DNA of 64,000 bases from CAWJFJ01 sp963800065 (lineage in GTDB: Bacteria; Actinomycetota; Acidimicrobiia; Acidimicrobiales; UBA8190), in contig CAWCZO010000009.1 of NCBI GenBank assembly GCA_963800065.1, positions 391,920-455,919 on the forward strand, in the 5' to 3' direction. Positions within the stretch are counted from its first letter, which is position 1; each line of letters opens with the position of its first letter. Made by a program: the position numbers and the translations under genes. The notes under the pieces are model-generated. The model did not search any database, was not told the origin of the DNA, and was given only the letters and a program-made list of their open reading frames with translations. Of the stretch, positions 9,033 through 16,932 are shown in pieces.

Positions 9033-10085
9033 GTGTCCGACACCGACCACCAGCGGAGCGAGGGCGCCCGGGACGACGGCCTTCTTGACGTCGTGGCCGT
9101 GGGCAACGCCCTGGTCGACGTGCTGGCCCGTGCCACCGATGACGACCTGGTGCGGCTCGGACTGGTGAAGGGGAGCATGGAGCTCGTCGACCTCGCCCGT
9201 TCCGTCGCCGTCTACGCCGGGATGGGGGCCGGCGTCGAGGTCTCGGGGGGCTCCGCCGCCAACACCGCCGTCGGTGTGGCCGCCCTGGGGGGCCGGGTCG
9301 GGTACATCGGGAAGGTGGCCGACGACGAGTTCGGTGCCACCTTCCGCCACGACATCGCGGCCGTCGGGGTGGCCGACGGACACATCTCGAGCGTCCCCGT
9401 CACCGGGGCCGACGGCACCGGGCAGGCCACCGGGCATTGCCTGGTGCTCGTCACCGAGGATGGTGAGAGGACGATGGCCACCCACCTCGGGGTGGCCTCC
9501 GCCCTCGGTCCCGACGACCTCGACGAGGACCTTCTGGGCCGTGGCCGGGTCGTGTACCTGGAGGGCTACCTCTGGGACCAGCCTCCGGCCAAGAAGGCCC
9601 TGCGCCGGACCATGGAGGTGGCCCACTCGGCCGACGCCCTGGTGGCCCTCTCCCTCTCCGACCCCTTCTGCGTGACCCGGAACCGTGGCGAGTTCCTCGA
9701 CCTGCTCCACGGTGAGATCGACGTGCTCTTCGCCAACGAGGAGGAGGTGACGCTGCTGTTCGGCGCCGCCACCTTCGACGACGCCGTGAGCGCCGTCGAG
9801 GAGACGGGACTGCTGGCCGCGTTGACGAGGGGCGCGGCCGGTTCGGTGGTGGTGGCGGCGTCGGGACCGGTGGCAGTGGCGGCCGAGCCCGTGGAACGGG
9901 TGGTCGACACCACCGGCGCCGGTGACCTCTACGCCGCCGGCTTCCTCTACGGGCTCACCCACGGATACGACCCCGCGGGCTGTGGCCGGTTGGCCGGCCT
10001 GTGCGCCGGGGAGATCATCTCCCACCTCGGGGCGCGCCCCCAGGCCGATCTGAGCCTCATGGTGAAGGCGGCCGGACTGTCCTGA
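9033..10085 (+). CDS. PfkB-family carbohydrate/nucleoside kinase (adenosine kinase-like)
   Basis: A 350-residue sugar or nucleoside kinase. The N-terminus has the substrate loop VVAVGNALVDVLA. The glycine pair motif is SGGSAANTAVGVAALGG. The C-terminal signature DTTGAGDLYAAGFLYG holds the catalytic aspartate and anion hole. NALVDV and the overall layout resemble the adenosine-kinase/YeiC branch common in actinobacteria and alphaproteobacteria. The frame is open further upstream, but GTG at 9033 is preceded by TAGGTT at 9019-9024 and no Shine-Dalgarno, so I choose it as a leaderless start. The substrate is uncertain. Confidence 0.88.
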   Translation: MSDTDHQRSEGARDDGLLDVVAVGNALVDVLARATDDDLVRLGLVKGSMELVDLARSVAVYAGMGAGVEVSGGSAANTAVGVAALGGRVGYIGKVADDEFGATFRHDIAAVGVADGHISSVPVTGADGTGQATGHCLVLVTEDGERTMATHLGVASALGPDDLDEDLLGRGRVVYLEGYLWDQPPAKKALRRTMEVAHSADALVALSLSDPFCVTRNRGEFLDLLHGEIDVLFANEEEVTLLFGAATFDDAVSAVEETGLLAALTRGAAGSVVVAASGPVAVAAEPVERVVDTTGAGDLYAAGFLYGLTHGYDPAGCGRLAGLCAGEIISHLGARPQADLSLMVKAAGLS

Positions 10086-10095
10086 ACCGCCCCGG

Positions 10096-10713
10096 TCAGT
10101 GGCCGTCGTCCCCGGCGGGGGCGGGGTCGGGGGGTAGGTAGGCCAGGCGGAGGTCCCCCAGGCGGACGAGGACAGAGGCCACCCACCGGGCCAGCTGTCC
10201 GGCCGGGCCGGCGAGGCTGGCGGTGTCCTCGAGGGCGGCCTCGGCCAGCCGGATAGTGCCCTGGTAGGAAGTCTCCACAGCGAAGCGGGGGCCCGGTTCA
10301 CCGGGCTCGTGGACCTGCTCGACGACGGGAGCGCCGCGGACCAGGGTGTCGGTCCCGATGGGCGGGCTCTCCTCGGGGAGGCAGGCCAGGACGATGTCGA
10401 GATCGGGCATGACCGAGAGGCGCTGGAGTCGAAGGGTGATCTCCACCACGACCTCGGGGAGGTCCTCCGGAGGTTCGCCGATCGACCACGACCGGTAGGC
10501 GCTCTGGCTCCAGGTGGGCCAGTCCACCGAGACGTCGGCTCGGACCCGGGGCGGGGATTCCTCACCGGGAAGGGAGTACGACGTTTCCCACGAGACGTCG
10601 CCGAGGAAGACGTCCACCTGGAACCGTTCTTCGACCGCCTGGCGTTGCAACAGGGCGTCCTCGAGGGCACGGCGCGTCTGGGTGATGACGTCCACCAGGA
10701 TGTGGTCGAGCAC
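10096..10713 (-). CDS. Conserved-looking hypothetical protein
   Basis: A 205-residue acidic protein that I do not recognise. It starts MLDHILVDVITQTRRALEDA and has alternating beta-type segments (QVDVFLGDVSWETSY, VVVEITLRLQRL) but no signal peptide, membrane span or catalytic motif that I can name. The GTG start has TAGCCT 6 bases upstream and shares its promoter region, only 23 bases long, with the divergent glycerophosphodiesterase gene. Its stop is 10 bases from the convergent kinase stop. It is real by codon use and context. Confidence 0.7.
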   Translation of the reverse strand: MLDHILVDVITQTRRALEDALLQRQAVEERFQVDVFLGDVSWETSYSLPGEESPPRVRADVSVDWPTWSQSAYRSWSIGEPPEDLPEVVVEITLRLQRLSVMPDLDIVLACLPEESPPIGTDTLVRGAPVVEQVHEPGEPGPRFAVETSYQGTIRLAEAALEDTASLAGPAGQLARWVASVLVRLGDLRLAYLPPDPAPAGDDGH

Positions 10714-10719
10714 AGCGGG

Positions 10720-10729
10720 AGGCTACCGT
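10720..10729. promoter_or_regulatory. Overlapping divergent -10 elements sharing one TA step
   Basis: In the 23-base gap between two divergent genes, plus-strand TACCGT (10724-10729) lies 7 bases before GTG 10737, and minus-strand TAGCCT (10720-10725) lies 6 bases before the start codon at 10713. Both hexamers use the same TA at 10724-10725. No clear -35 boxes are visible. Function as a symmetrical promoter is inferred. Confidence 0.45.
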
Positions 10730-10736
10730 TCCGGGC

Positions 10737-11609
10737 GTGAGCCCTGCCCCCGCCAATGTGTGGCTCGGGCGCCGTGTCGTCTCGTACGCCCACCAGGGCG
10801 GAGCCTGGGAAGCGCCGTCATCGACCCTCTTCGCCGTCCGTCGCGCCCTCGAGCTCGGTGCCACGGGCATCGAGCTCGACGTGCACGCCACCGCCGACGG
10901 TCATCTCGTGGTGTGTCACGACGGAACGGTCGACCGGACGACCAACGGGCGGGGATCCATCCACACGCTGACCCTGGACCAGGTCCGCTCGCTCGACAAC
11001 GCCTACTGGTTCGCCCCCGGGGCCGACGTGAGCCCGGGACTCGATCCCCCCGCCTACCCCTACCGGGGGCGGGCCCCCGACGACGCCGACTTTGCCGTCG
11101 CCACCCTCGAAGAGGTCCTGGCTCTGCTGGACGGGTATCCGCGGGTGGCGCTCAACCTCGACATCAAGGCGACGGGCCCGGCCGTCGAGCCCTACGAGCA
11201 GCGCCTCGCCTCCACGTTGGCGGGGTACGACCACCGGGACCGGGTCATTGTGGCGTCGTTTCTGGACGTCGCCTCGGAGGCGTTCAGGCGCTGGGCGCCC
11301 GACGTGTCCACATCGGCGGGGACGCTGGCCGTGGCCGCCTTCTGGCGGGCCGTGACCCAGGGAGGGGAGTTCCCGGCCATGCCCCACGTGGCTCTGCAGG
11401 TGCCCGCCGTCTACGGCGACCAGGTCCTGGTGGACGAGCGCTTCGTGGAGGTGGCCCACGGGCACGGGCTCGCCGTCCACGTGTGGACCATCAACGACGA
11501 GAGGGAGATGGCACGCCTGCTCGACCTGGGCGTCGACGGGATCATCTCGGACCTGCCCACCGCCCTGGTGGGGCTCCTGCGGGAGCGGGACGTCGTCTGG
11601 CGACCCTGA
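10737..11609 (+). CDS. Glycerophosphodiester phosphodiesterase
   Basis: A 290-residue GDPD-family enzyme that hydrolyses deacylated phospholipids to glycerol-3-phosphate and an alcohol. The TIM-barrel start VSYAHQGGAWEAPSST corresponds to the HRG motif; the usual Arg is replaced by Gln. It is followed by GIELDVHATADGHLVVCHD, which supplies the metal-binding E, D and the catalytic second His. VWTINDEREMARLLDLGVDG and IISDLP complete the family pattern. No signal peptide is seen, so it acts in the cytoplasm. GTG start with a TACCGT hexamer upstream. The H-Q-G variant is a small oddity; otherwise the call is firm. Confidence 0.88.
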   Translation: MSPAPANVWLGRRVVSYAHQGGAWEAPSSTLFAVRRALELGATGIELDVHATADGHLVVCHDGTVDRTTNGRGSIHTLTLDQVRSLDNAYWFAPGADVSPGLDPPAYPYRGRAPDDADFAVATLEEVLALLDGYPRVALNLDIKATGPAVEPYEQRLASTLAGYDHRDRVIVASFLDVASEAFRRWAPDVSTSAGTLAVAAFWRAVTQGGEFPAMPHVALQVPAVYGDQVLVDERFVEVAHGHGLAVHVWTINDEREMARLLDLGVDGIISDLPTALVGLLRERDVVWRP

Positions 11610-11636
11610 GGCGGGCGACGAGACGGTGGCGACGAA

Positions 11637-11720
11637 TCAGCCGCGGCCGGCGTTGGGCCGCTTGCCGTGGTTGGCCTTCTTCTTGGCGCGGATCTTGAGC
11701 TTGTTGGTCCGTTTCGACAT
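11637..11720 (-). CDS. Small ribosomal-subunit-type basic protein, bL37-like
   Basis: A 27-residue, extremely basic protein beginning MSKRTNKLKIR and ending KKANHGKRPNAGRG. The KANHGKRPNA tail matches, from memory, the mycobacterial large-subunit protein bL37 (24 residues), found only by ribosome structure. The ATG at 11718-11720 and stop at 11637-11639 are clear. It sits alone between the glycerophosphodiesterase and divergent ychF, partly within the ychF promoter region. It is too short for most gene callers. Confidence 0.8.
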   Translation of the reverse strand: MSKRTNKLKIRAKKKANHGKRPNAGRG

Positions 11721-11804
11721 GGGGACCGAGGATACCGTGCCGGGGCCGTCGACCCCGACCGACCCCCCGGGGGCCCCGGGGAGAGGCGAGTAGCGTCGGG
11801 TCCG

Positions 11805-12881
11805 ATGGAGCGTCTCGGTCTGGTCGGCCTGCCCAACGCCGGGAAGACGTCTCTGTTCAACGCCCTGACGGGGGCGAGCGCCGCCGTGGCACCCCATCCC
11901 TTCACCACCACCGAGTCGTCGGTCTCCATCGCCCCCCTTCCCGACGCCCGGCTGGAGGCGTTGGCCACCATGAGCGCCAGCAAGAAGGTGGTCCACGCCG
12001 GTATGGAGGTCGTGGACATAGCCGGCCTGGTCCCGGGGGCCTCGACGGGGGAGGGTCTCGGCAACCGGTTCCTGGCCGGGATCCGCGAAGTCGATGCGCT
12101 GTGTCTGGTGCTCCGGGCCTTCGAGAGCGCCGAGGCGCCCGGTGACACCGACCCCGTCGAGGCCCTGGCCACCTTGGAGCTGGAGCTCGTCCTGGCCGAC
12201 GTGGGAACCATCGAGGCCCAGATCGAGAAGCGCCGGAAGGCGGCCCGGCTCGACAAGAGCCTCGCCGCCGAGGTGTCGGCCATGGAGGCGGCCCTCCAAA
12301 TCCTCTCCGGTGGAAAGCCCCTGTACCGATCGGGGCTCGACGCCGAGACGCGGGGGCTGCTGCGCCATTTCTTCCTCCTGACCGACAAGTCCGTCCTGGC
12401 CGTCGTCAACCTGGGCGAGGACCAGTTGGACAAGGCCGACGCCCTCGTGGGGCCCGTGGCCGACGAGCTGGGCGGTCACGGCGAGGCCCTCGGCGTCTGT
12501 GTGCAACTCGAGGCGGAGACGGCCCAGCTCCCCCTGGCCGAGCGGGTCGAGCTCCTGGAGGGCCTGGGCCTGGGCGAGGGGGCGCTGGCGCGCGTGGCCA
12601 GCGGCGCCTACCACCTGCTCGGGCGACGGACCTTTCTCACCACCGGGGACAAGGAGTCGCGGGCGTGGAGTTTCCGGGCCGGGGCCACGGCGCCCGAGTG
12701 CGCCGGTGTGATCCACTCCGATCTCCAGCGCGGCTTCATCAGGGCCGAGGTCATCCACTGGGACGAGCTCCTCGAGTGCGGATCATGGGCCAAGGCCAAA
12801 GCGGCCGGGCGGATCCGTCTGGAGGGCAAGGAGTACCACGTCACCGACGGCGACGTGCTCGAGATCCGGTTCAACGTGTAA
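11805..12881 (+). CDS. ychF: Redox-regulated ATPase YchF (OLA1 family)
   Basis: A 358-residue TRAFAC P-loop NTPase that binds ribosomes and hydrolyses ATP. The G1 loop is GLPNAGKTSLFNALTG at residues about 7-22. DIAGLVPGAS provides G3, and the NLGED region replaces the GTP-specific NKxD, as expected for an ATPase. The coiled-coil hairpin (EAQIEKRRKAARLDKSLAAE) and the C-terminal TGS domain (FIRAEVIHWDELL, YHVTDGDVLEIRFNV) are both present. The length is normal. The ATG has TAGCGT 8 bases before it and no Shine-Dalgarno. Confidence 0.96.
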   Translation: MERLGLVGLPNAGKTSLFNALTGASAAVAPHPFTTTESSVSIAPLPDARLEALATMSASKKVVHAGMEVVDIAGLVPGASTGEGLGNRFLAGIREVDALCLVLRAFESAEAPGDTDPVEALATLELELVLADVGTIEAQIEKRRKAARLDKSLAAEVSAMEAALQILSGGKPLYRSGLDAETRGLLRHFFLLTDKSVLAVVNLGEDQLDKADALVGPVADELGGHGEALGVCVQLEAETAQLPLAERVELLEGLGLGEGALARVASGAYHLLGRRTFLTTGDKESRAWSFRAGATAPECAGVIHSDLQRGFIRAEVIHWDELLECGSWAKAKAAGRIRLEGKEYHVTDGDVLEIRFNV

Positions 12882-12887
12882 GCAGCG

Positions 12888-13259
12888 GTGAGACGGAGAC
12901 GGCGACGAGAGGGTCGTGGGGAGATGTGGTTGTTGCGTGAGGGCGAGGTGTTGGCGGCCGCCGAGATGGCCGACTCGCTGGTGGCGCGGAACAAAGGCCT
13001 GATCGGCCGTTCCGGCTACGAGGGTGCCTTCCTGATCCCCCACACGAGCGGAGCCCTGCACTCATTCGGGATGCGCTTCGCCCTCGACGTCGCCTTCCTC
13101 GACCGGGATCTGGCCGTGGTCGACACCGTCTATCTGACACCGTGGCACATCACCCGTCCCCGTCGGCGCTGTCGGACCGTCCTGGAAGCGCAGTCGGGGG
13201 CCTTCGAGCGGTGGCGGCTGCGCCCCGGTGACCGCCTCGAGCTGCACGACACCCGGTGA
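12888..13259 (+). CDS. DUF192 family protein
   Basis: A 123-residue protein of the DUF192 family, small beta-rich proteins of unknown biochemical role. Family features are the segment VARNKGLIGR, HTSGALHSFGMRFALDVAFLD with its conserved F-G-M-x-F, and the late region VLEAQSGAFERWRLRPGD. No signal peptide is seen, so this version is cytoplasmic. The GTG at 12888 gives a very Arg-rich start; ATG 12924 (MWLLREGEV) is a good alternative that begins exactly where the domain does. Its stop overlaps the start of rsmI by 4 bases, suggesting one transcript. Confidence 0.85.
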   Translation: MRRRRRREGRGEMWLLREGEVLAAAEMADSLVARNKGLIGRSGYEGAFLIPHTSGALHSFGMRFALDVAFLDRDLAVVDTVYLTPWHITRPRRRCRTVLEAQSGAFERWRLRPGDRLELHDTR

Positions 13260-14140
13260 CGACGTCGGTGGCATCCGCCCCGGCGGGTGGCCGTCTGGTC
13301 ATGGTGTCGACGCCGATCGGAAACCTGGGCGACCTGTCACCGCGGGCGGTGGAGGTACTGGCCGGAGCCGACCTGGTGTGCTGTGAGGACACGCGGCGGA
13401 CGCGCGCACTGCTCACCCACGCCGGGGTCAGGGGCCGACGACTGCTTTCGCTCCACGCCCGCAACGAGGTGGAGCGTCTTCCCGAGGTCCTCGCCCACCT
13501 GGCCGCCGGGGACACGGTGGCGGTGGTGAGCGACGCCGGGACCCCCACGGTGTCGGACCCCGGTGGTCGTCTGGTGGCGGCCGCCGTGGGCGCCGGGGCC
13601 GAGGTGACCGCCGTACCGGGGCCCAGCGCGGCGTTGACGGCGCTGGTGGTGAGTGGCCTTCCGACCGGTCGGTTCTGCTTCGAAGGCTTCCTGGCCCGCC
13701 GCGGGAGCGACCGGCGCCGTCGTCTGGAGGCGTTGGCCACCGAGGAGCGGACCACCGTGATCCACGAGGCTCCCGGCCGGCTGGCCGCCACCCTCGCCGA
13801 TCTGGCCGCCAGCTGCGGAGCCGACCGGAAGGTGGTGGTGGCCCGGGAGCTGACCAAGCTCCACGAGGAGGTCTGGCGCGGCAACCTGGCCGGGGCGGTC
13901 GACGAATTCGCCGCCCGTGAGGTGCGCGGCGAGGTGGTCGTGGTCCTGGCCGGCTCCGAGCCGGCCCCCCCGGCCGACCAGGGCGCGGTGGTGGCGGCCC
14001 TGCGCCGTCACGTGGACGGTGGGGCCAGTTGGCGCGACGCCGCCGGTGCGGTGGCGGCCGAGCTCGGGTCCCCGCGCCGACAGGTCTACGACCTCGCCCT
14101 GGCCCTTCGTCGGGAGAACGAGGATCCGTCGGGCCGGTAG
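13256..14140 (+). CDS. rsmI: 16S rRNA (cytidine-1402-2'-O)-methyltransferase
   Basis: A 294-residue SAM enzyme of the tetrapyrrole-methylase fold that 2'-O-methylates C1402 in the ribosomal P site. The signature strand-loop is VSTPIGNLGDLSPRA, followed by LVCCEDTRRTRALL, VSDAGTPTVSDPG and VPGPSAALTALVVSGL. The C-terminal helical extension is present. The length is typical. It starts at a GTG that overlaps the DUF192 stop and precedes metG by 72 bases, as in many actinobacteria. Confidence 0.95.
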   Translation: MTTSVASAPAGGRLVMVSTPIGNLGDLSPRAVEVLAGADLVCCEDTRRTRALLTHAGVRGRRLLSLHARNEVERLPEVLAHLAAGDTVAVVSDAGTPTVSDPGGRLVAAAVGAGAEVTAVPGPSAALTALVVSGLPTGRFCFEGFLARRGSDRRRRLEALATEERTTVIHEAPGRLAATLADLAASCGADRKVVVARELTKLHEEVWRGNLAGAVDEFAAREVRGEVVVVLAGSEPAPPADQGAVVAALRRHVDGGASWRDAAGAVAAELGSPRRQVYDLALALRRENEDPSGR

Positions 14141-14178
14141 AGCTGCTGGGCGCGGACGACTCCGATCTTTGGAGCGGA

Positions 14179-14206
14179 CTGACCAACCGGTCGTGATCGG
14201 TACGCT
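14179..14206 (+). promoter_or_regulatory. Probable leaderless promoter of metG
   Basis: CTGACC (14179-14184), a 16-base spacer and TACGCT (14201-14206) end 6 bases before the GTG start at 14213. There is no Shine-Dalgarno. The spacing would put the transcription start at or next to the start codon. Confidence 0.4.
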
Positions 14207-14212
14207 ACGTCG

Positions 14213-15718
14213 GTGCCCCCGTTCTATGTGACGACGCCGATCTACTACGTGAACGACGTGCCCCACCTCGGGCACGCCTACGCCACCGTCACCGCCGACG
14301 CCCTGGCCCGCTGGCACCGGCTGGCCGGCGACGACGTCTTCTTTCTCACCGGGACCGACGAGCACGGCGACAAGATCGCCCGTGCGGCGGAGGCCAACGG
14401 GGTCAGTCCGCAGGAGTGGGTGGACCGCACGTCCGAGCGATTCGTCGAGGCCTGGGACACGCTCAACATCTCCAACGACGACTTCATCCGGACCACCGAA
14501 CCCCGGCACCACCGGGCCGTCCGGCACTTTCTGCAGACCATCCACGACAACGGCTACACCGAGCTGGGCGTCTACCAGGGTCTGTACTGCGTGGCCTGCG
14601 AGGACTACAAGAAGGAGTCCGACCTCGTCGACGGGAAGTGCGCCATCCACCTCCGTCCCGTCGAGGTGCTCGAGGAGGAGAATTACTTCTTCAAGCTCAG
14701 CGCCTTCGGTGACCGTCTGCTGCAGTGGTACGAGGACCATCCCGACGCCATCCACCCGAGTGTGAAGCGCAACGAGGCCCTCGGGATCATCAAGGCGGGG
14801 CTGGAGGACATCTCGATCACGCGGACGTCGACACGGTGGGGGGTGGAGGTCCCCTGGGACAGTCGTCACGTCTTCTACGTCTGGTACGACGCGCTGATCA
14901 ACTACCTGACGGCCATCGGTTACGGCGAGAACCAGACCCGTTTCGACACCTGGTGGCCGGCCGTCCATCATCTGCTCGGTAAGGACATCATCCGCTTCCA
15001 CTGCGTCTGGTGGCCGGCCATGTGCATGGCCGCCGGGATCGATCCGCCGGCGCAGTTCCTGGTGACCGGTTGGTTGCTCGTCTCCGGGGAGAAGATGTCC
15101 AAGTCGGGTGGGAACCAGGTCACTCCCGCCGATCTGGTGGCTGAATACGGCCTCGACGCCTTCCGGTACCACCTGCTGCGCGACACGCCGCTGGGGAGCG
15201 ACGGTGACTTCTCCTACGAGGGGGTGACGGCGCGGTACAACGCCGATCTGGCCAACAATCTCGGCAATCTGGCCGCTCGGGTCTCCACCGTCGTCGGTTC
15301 GAAATGCGGCGGCATCGGACCGGCCCCCGACCCCACCAGCCGACTGGCGGCCGTCGCCGCCGAGGTTCTCGCCGACGTCGTCACGGCCTGGGGGGAGGCG
15401 CTGCCCCACGTGGCCCTCGAGACGACCTGGCGGTTGATCCGTGAGACCAACGCCGAGCTGGAGACCTCGGAGCCTTGGAAGGCGGAGCCCGGCCCCGCTG
15501 TCGACGCCGTCCTCGGGAGCGCGCTGGAGGCGTTGCGGATCGTGGCCCTTCTGATCGTGCCGGCCATGCCCGACACCGCCACCGAGATCTGGCGGCGACT
15601 CGGCCTCACCGGCGAGCCGTCGAGGTGCCGGGTCCCGCAGGACGCGGCCTGGGGAGGGTATCCCGGCGGGCTGACAGTCGAGCGCGGGTCGCCCCTGTTC
15701 CCCCGTCGCAAGGGATGA
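14213..15718 (+). CDS. metG: Methionyl-tRNA synthetase
   Basis: A 501-residue class I synthetase charging tRNA-Met. The HIGH motif appears as HLGH in YYVNDVPHLGHAYAT near residue 18, and KMSKS is in GEKMSKSGGNQ near 300. The connective-peptide insertion has VACEDYK but lacks the full four-Cys zinc knuckle, as in the shorter zinc-less bacterial type. The anticodon-binding helical domain fills the last 150 residues, and the C-terminal tRNA-binding EMAP domain is absent. GTG start. The stop overlaps the tatD start (ATGA). Confidence 0.96.
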   Translation: MPPFYVTTPIYYVNDVPHLGHAYATVTADALARWHRLAGDDVFFLTGTDEHGDKIARAAEANGVSPQEWVDRTSERFVEAWDTLNISNDDFIRTTEPRHHRAVRHFLQTIHDNGYTELGVYQGLYCVACEDYKKESDLVDGKCAIHLRPVEVLEEENYFFKLSAFGDRLLQWYEDHPDAIHPSVKRNEALGIIKAGLEDISITRTSTRWGVEVPWDSRHVFYVWYDALINYLTAIGYGENQTRFDTWWPAVHHLLGKDIIRFHCVWWPAMCMAAGIDPPAQFLVTGWLLVSGEKMSKSGGNQVTPADLVAEYGLDAFRYHLLRDTPLGSDGDFSYEGVTARYNADLANNLGNLAARVSTVVGSKCGGIGPAPDPTSRLAAVAAEVLADVVTAWGEALPHVALETTWRLIRETNAELETSEPWKAEPGPAVDAVLGSALEALRIVALLIVPAMPDTATEIWRRLGLTGEPSRCRVPQDAAWGGYPGGLTVERGSPLFPRRKG

Positions 15719-16584
15719 CCGTCGTCGACGCACCGCTGGTGCCCACCGCCGGCGGACGCTGGATCGATTCGCACTGCCATCTCCAGGACACCTACCGGCC
15801 CGGCGACGTCGGCGTCGTGGAGTGCGTGGAGCAGGCGGTCGCCGCCGGCGTGGTCGGCCTGGTGTGTGTGGGCACCGACGCCCAGACATCGCGGCAGGGG
15901 GTGGACCTCGTCGACGAGGTGCGGTCGGCGGTCGGTTCCGCTCGGGTGCCGGGCGACTTCGGTGCGTGGGCCACCGTCGGCCTCCATCCCCACGACGCCG
16001 CTGACGGCCTGGACCGGGTGGAGCGGGTGCTCGAGGAGGCCATGGCCGAACATCCGGGCGTGGTGGTGGCCGTCGGGGAGTGCGGTCTCGACTACCACTA
16101 CGACCACTCGCCGCGACCGGTTCAGCGTGAGATGTTCGCCACCCAGGTGGCCCTGGCCCGGCGCTTCGACCTGACCCTCGTCGTCCACTCCCGTCAAGCG
16201 TGGGACGACACCTTCGACATCCTCGAGGCCACGGAGCGACCGGAGCACGTGGTGATGCACTGCTTCACCGGTGGACCCGAAGAGGCGCGTCGCTGTCTCG
16301 ACCTCGACGCCTTCCTGTCGTTCAGCGGGATCGTGACGTTCAAGAACGCCGCCGATGTGCGCGCCGCCGCCGCGCTGTGTCCGCTCGACCGGCTCCTGGT
16401 CGAGACCGATGCCCCGTTCCTCGCTCCCGTGCCGCACCGAGGCGAGGACAACCGACCGGCCCTCGTCCCCGTCGTCGGTGCGGCGGTGGCCGCCGTCAAA
16501 GAAATGACGGCAGCCGAACTGGCGGAATCGTCGCGCGCCGCCACGAGCATCGCCTTCGCCTTCGCTGACAGGTCCTTTTTCTGA
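15715..16584 (+). CDS. tatD: TatD family metal-dependent deoxyribonuclease
   Basis: A 289-residue TIM-barrel hydrolase of the TatD/YcfH family. Metal ligands are visible as IDSHCHL near residue 18, GECGLDYHYDHSP near 120, VVHSR near 160, VMHCFTGG near 180 and LVETDAPFLAP near 225. Actinobacterial members sit between metG and rpfB, as here. Its ATG overlaps the metG stop by 4 bases. It may function in DNA repair or 3'-end trimming; the precise substrate is not given by sequence. Confidence 0.94.
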   Translation: MTVVDAPLVPTAGGRWIDSHCHLQDTYRPGDVGVVECVEQAVAAGVVGLVCVGTDAQTSRQGVDLVDEVRSAVGSARVPGDFGAWATVGLHPHDAADGLDRVERVLEEAMAEHPGVVVAVGECGLDYHYDHSPRPVQREMFATQVALARRFDLTLVVHSRQAWDDTFDILEATERPEHVVMHCFTGGPEEARRCLDLDAFLSFSGIVTFKNAADVRAAAALCPLDRLLVETDAPFLAPVPHRGEDNRPALVPVVGAAVAAVKEMTAAELAESSRAATSIAFAFADRSFF

Positions 16585-16700
16585 CGGTTTTTCTGACGGA
16601 ATCCGTCAAATTCCGGTGTTGCCGGCGGCCGACGGCGTGCCGGCGGGAAAGTGTGGCCGTGAGTCTGTCAATCCTCACGGTGGTCGATGCCGTCGTCGCC

Positions 16701-16723
16701 ACCTGCGGTTGTCGCAGGTTTTC
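16701..16723 (+). terminator. Possible intrinsic terminator after metG-tatD
   Basis: Stem ACCTGCG / CGCAGGT with a 5-base loop GTTGT, followed by TTTCC. The stem is short (7 bp) and the T-run weak, so this is tentative. Confidence 0.35.
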
Positions 16724-16853
16724 CACAAGCGCACATCAGACCTTCCGATGAACAGGTGGCGGCTTCGCCACGCTCTGCACCCCGCTCGTCGGCCATCTCG
16801 ATGGGCGAGTCTCGCCATCTCCATTTCAGGGAGTCGGCGGACTCCATTTCGAC

Positions 16854-16882
16854 TTGTCGGGCCCGAAGAGGTCCCCTAGCTT
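16854..16882 (+). promoter_or_regulatory. Sigma-70-like promoter for the RlpA-like gene
   Basis: TTGTCG (16854-16859), a 17-base spacer and TAGCTT (16877-16882). It lies 50 bases before the proposed CTG start and 120 bases before the first GTG start. Confidence 0.4.
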
Positions 16883-16932
16883 CGGTACTCATCCCGACGC
16901 AGTAGACCTGTCCGCAGAGGAAGGGTGGAGTT

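Larger units (their letters stand above)
16585..16932 (+). other. 348-base intergenic region with several inverted repeats
   Basis: No convincing ORF. It contains GACGG-AAT-CCGTC near 16598, a 7-bp stem CCGTGAG/CTCACGG at 16657-16680, a 7-bp stem at 16701-16719 followed by T residues, and GATGGGCGAG-T-CTCGCCATC near 16799-16818. A promoter-like pair ends at 16882. The part before 16723 probably ends the metG-tatD transcript and the part after it drives the RlpA-like gene. This is one of the longest non-coding stretches in the intact half. Confidence 0.6.

Noticed and set aside
16585..16650. c-di-AMP (ydaO) riboswitch upstream of the cell-wall gene, suggested by GGAATCCGTCA
   Set aside because: Only a short similarity, at the wrong distance (over 300 bases from the gene), and the rest of the conserved core is not visible.
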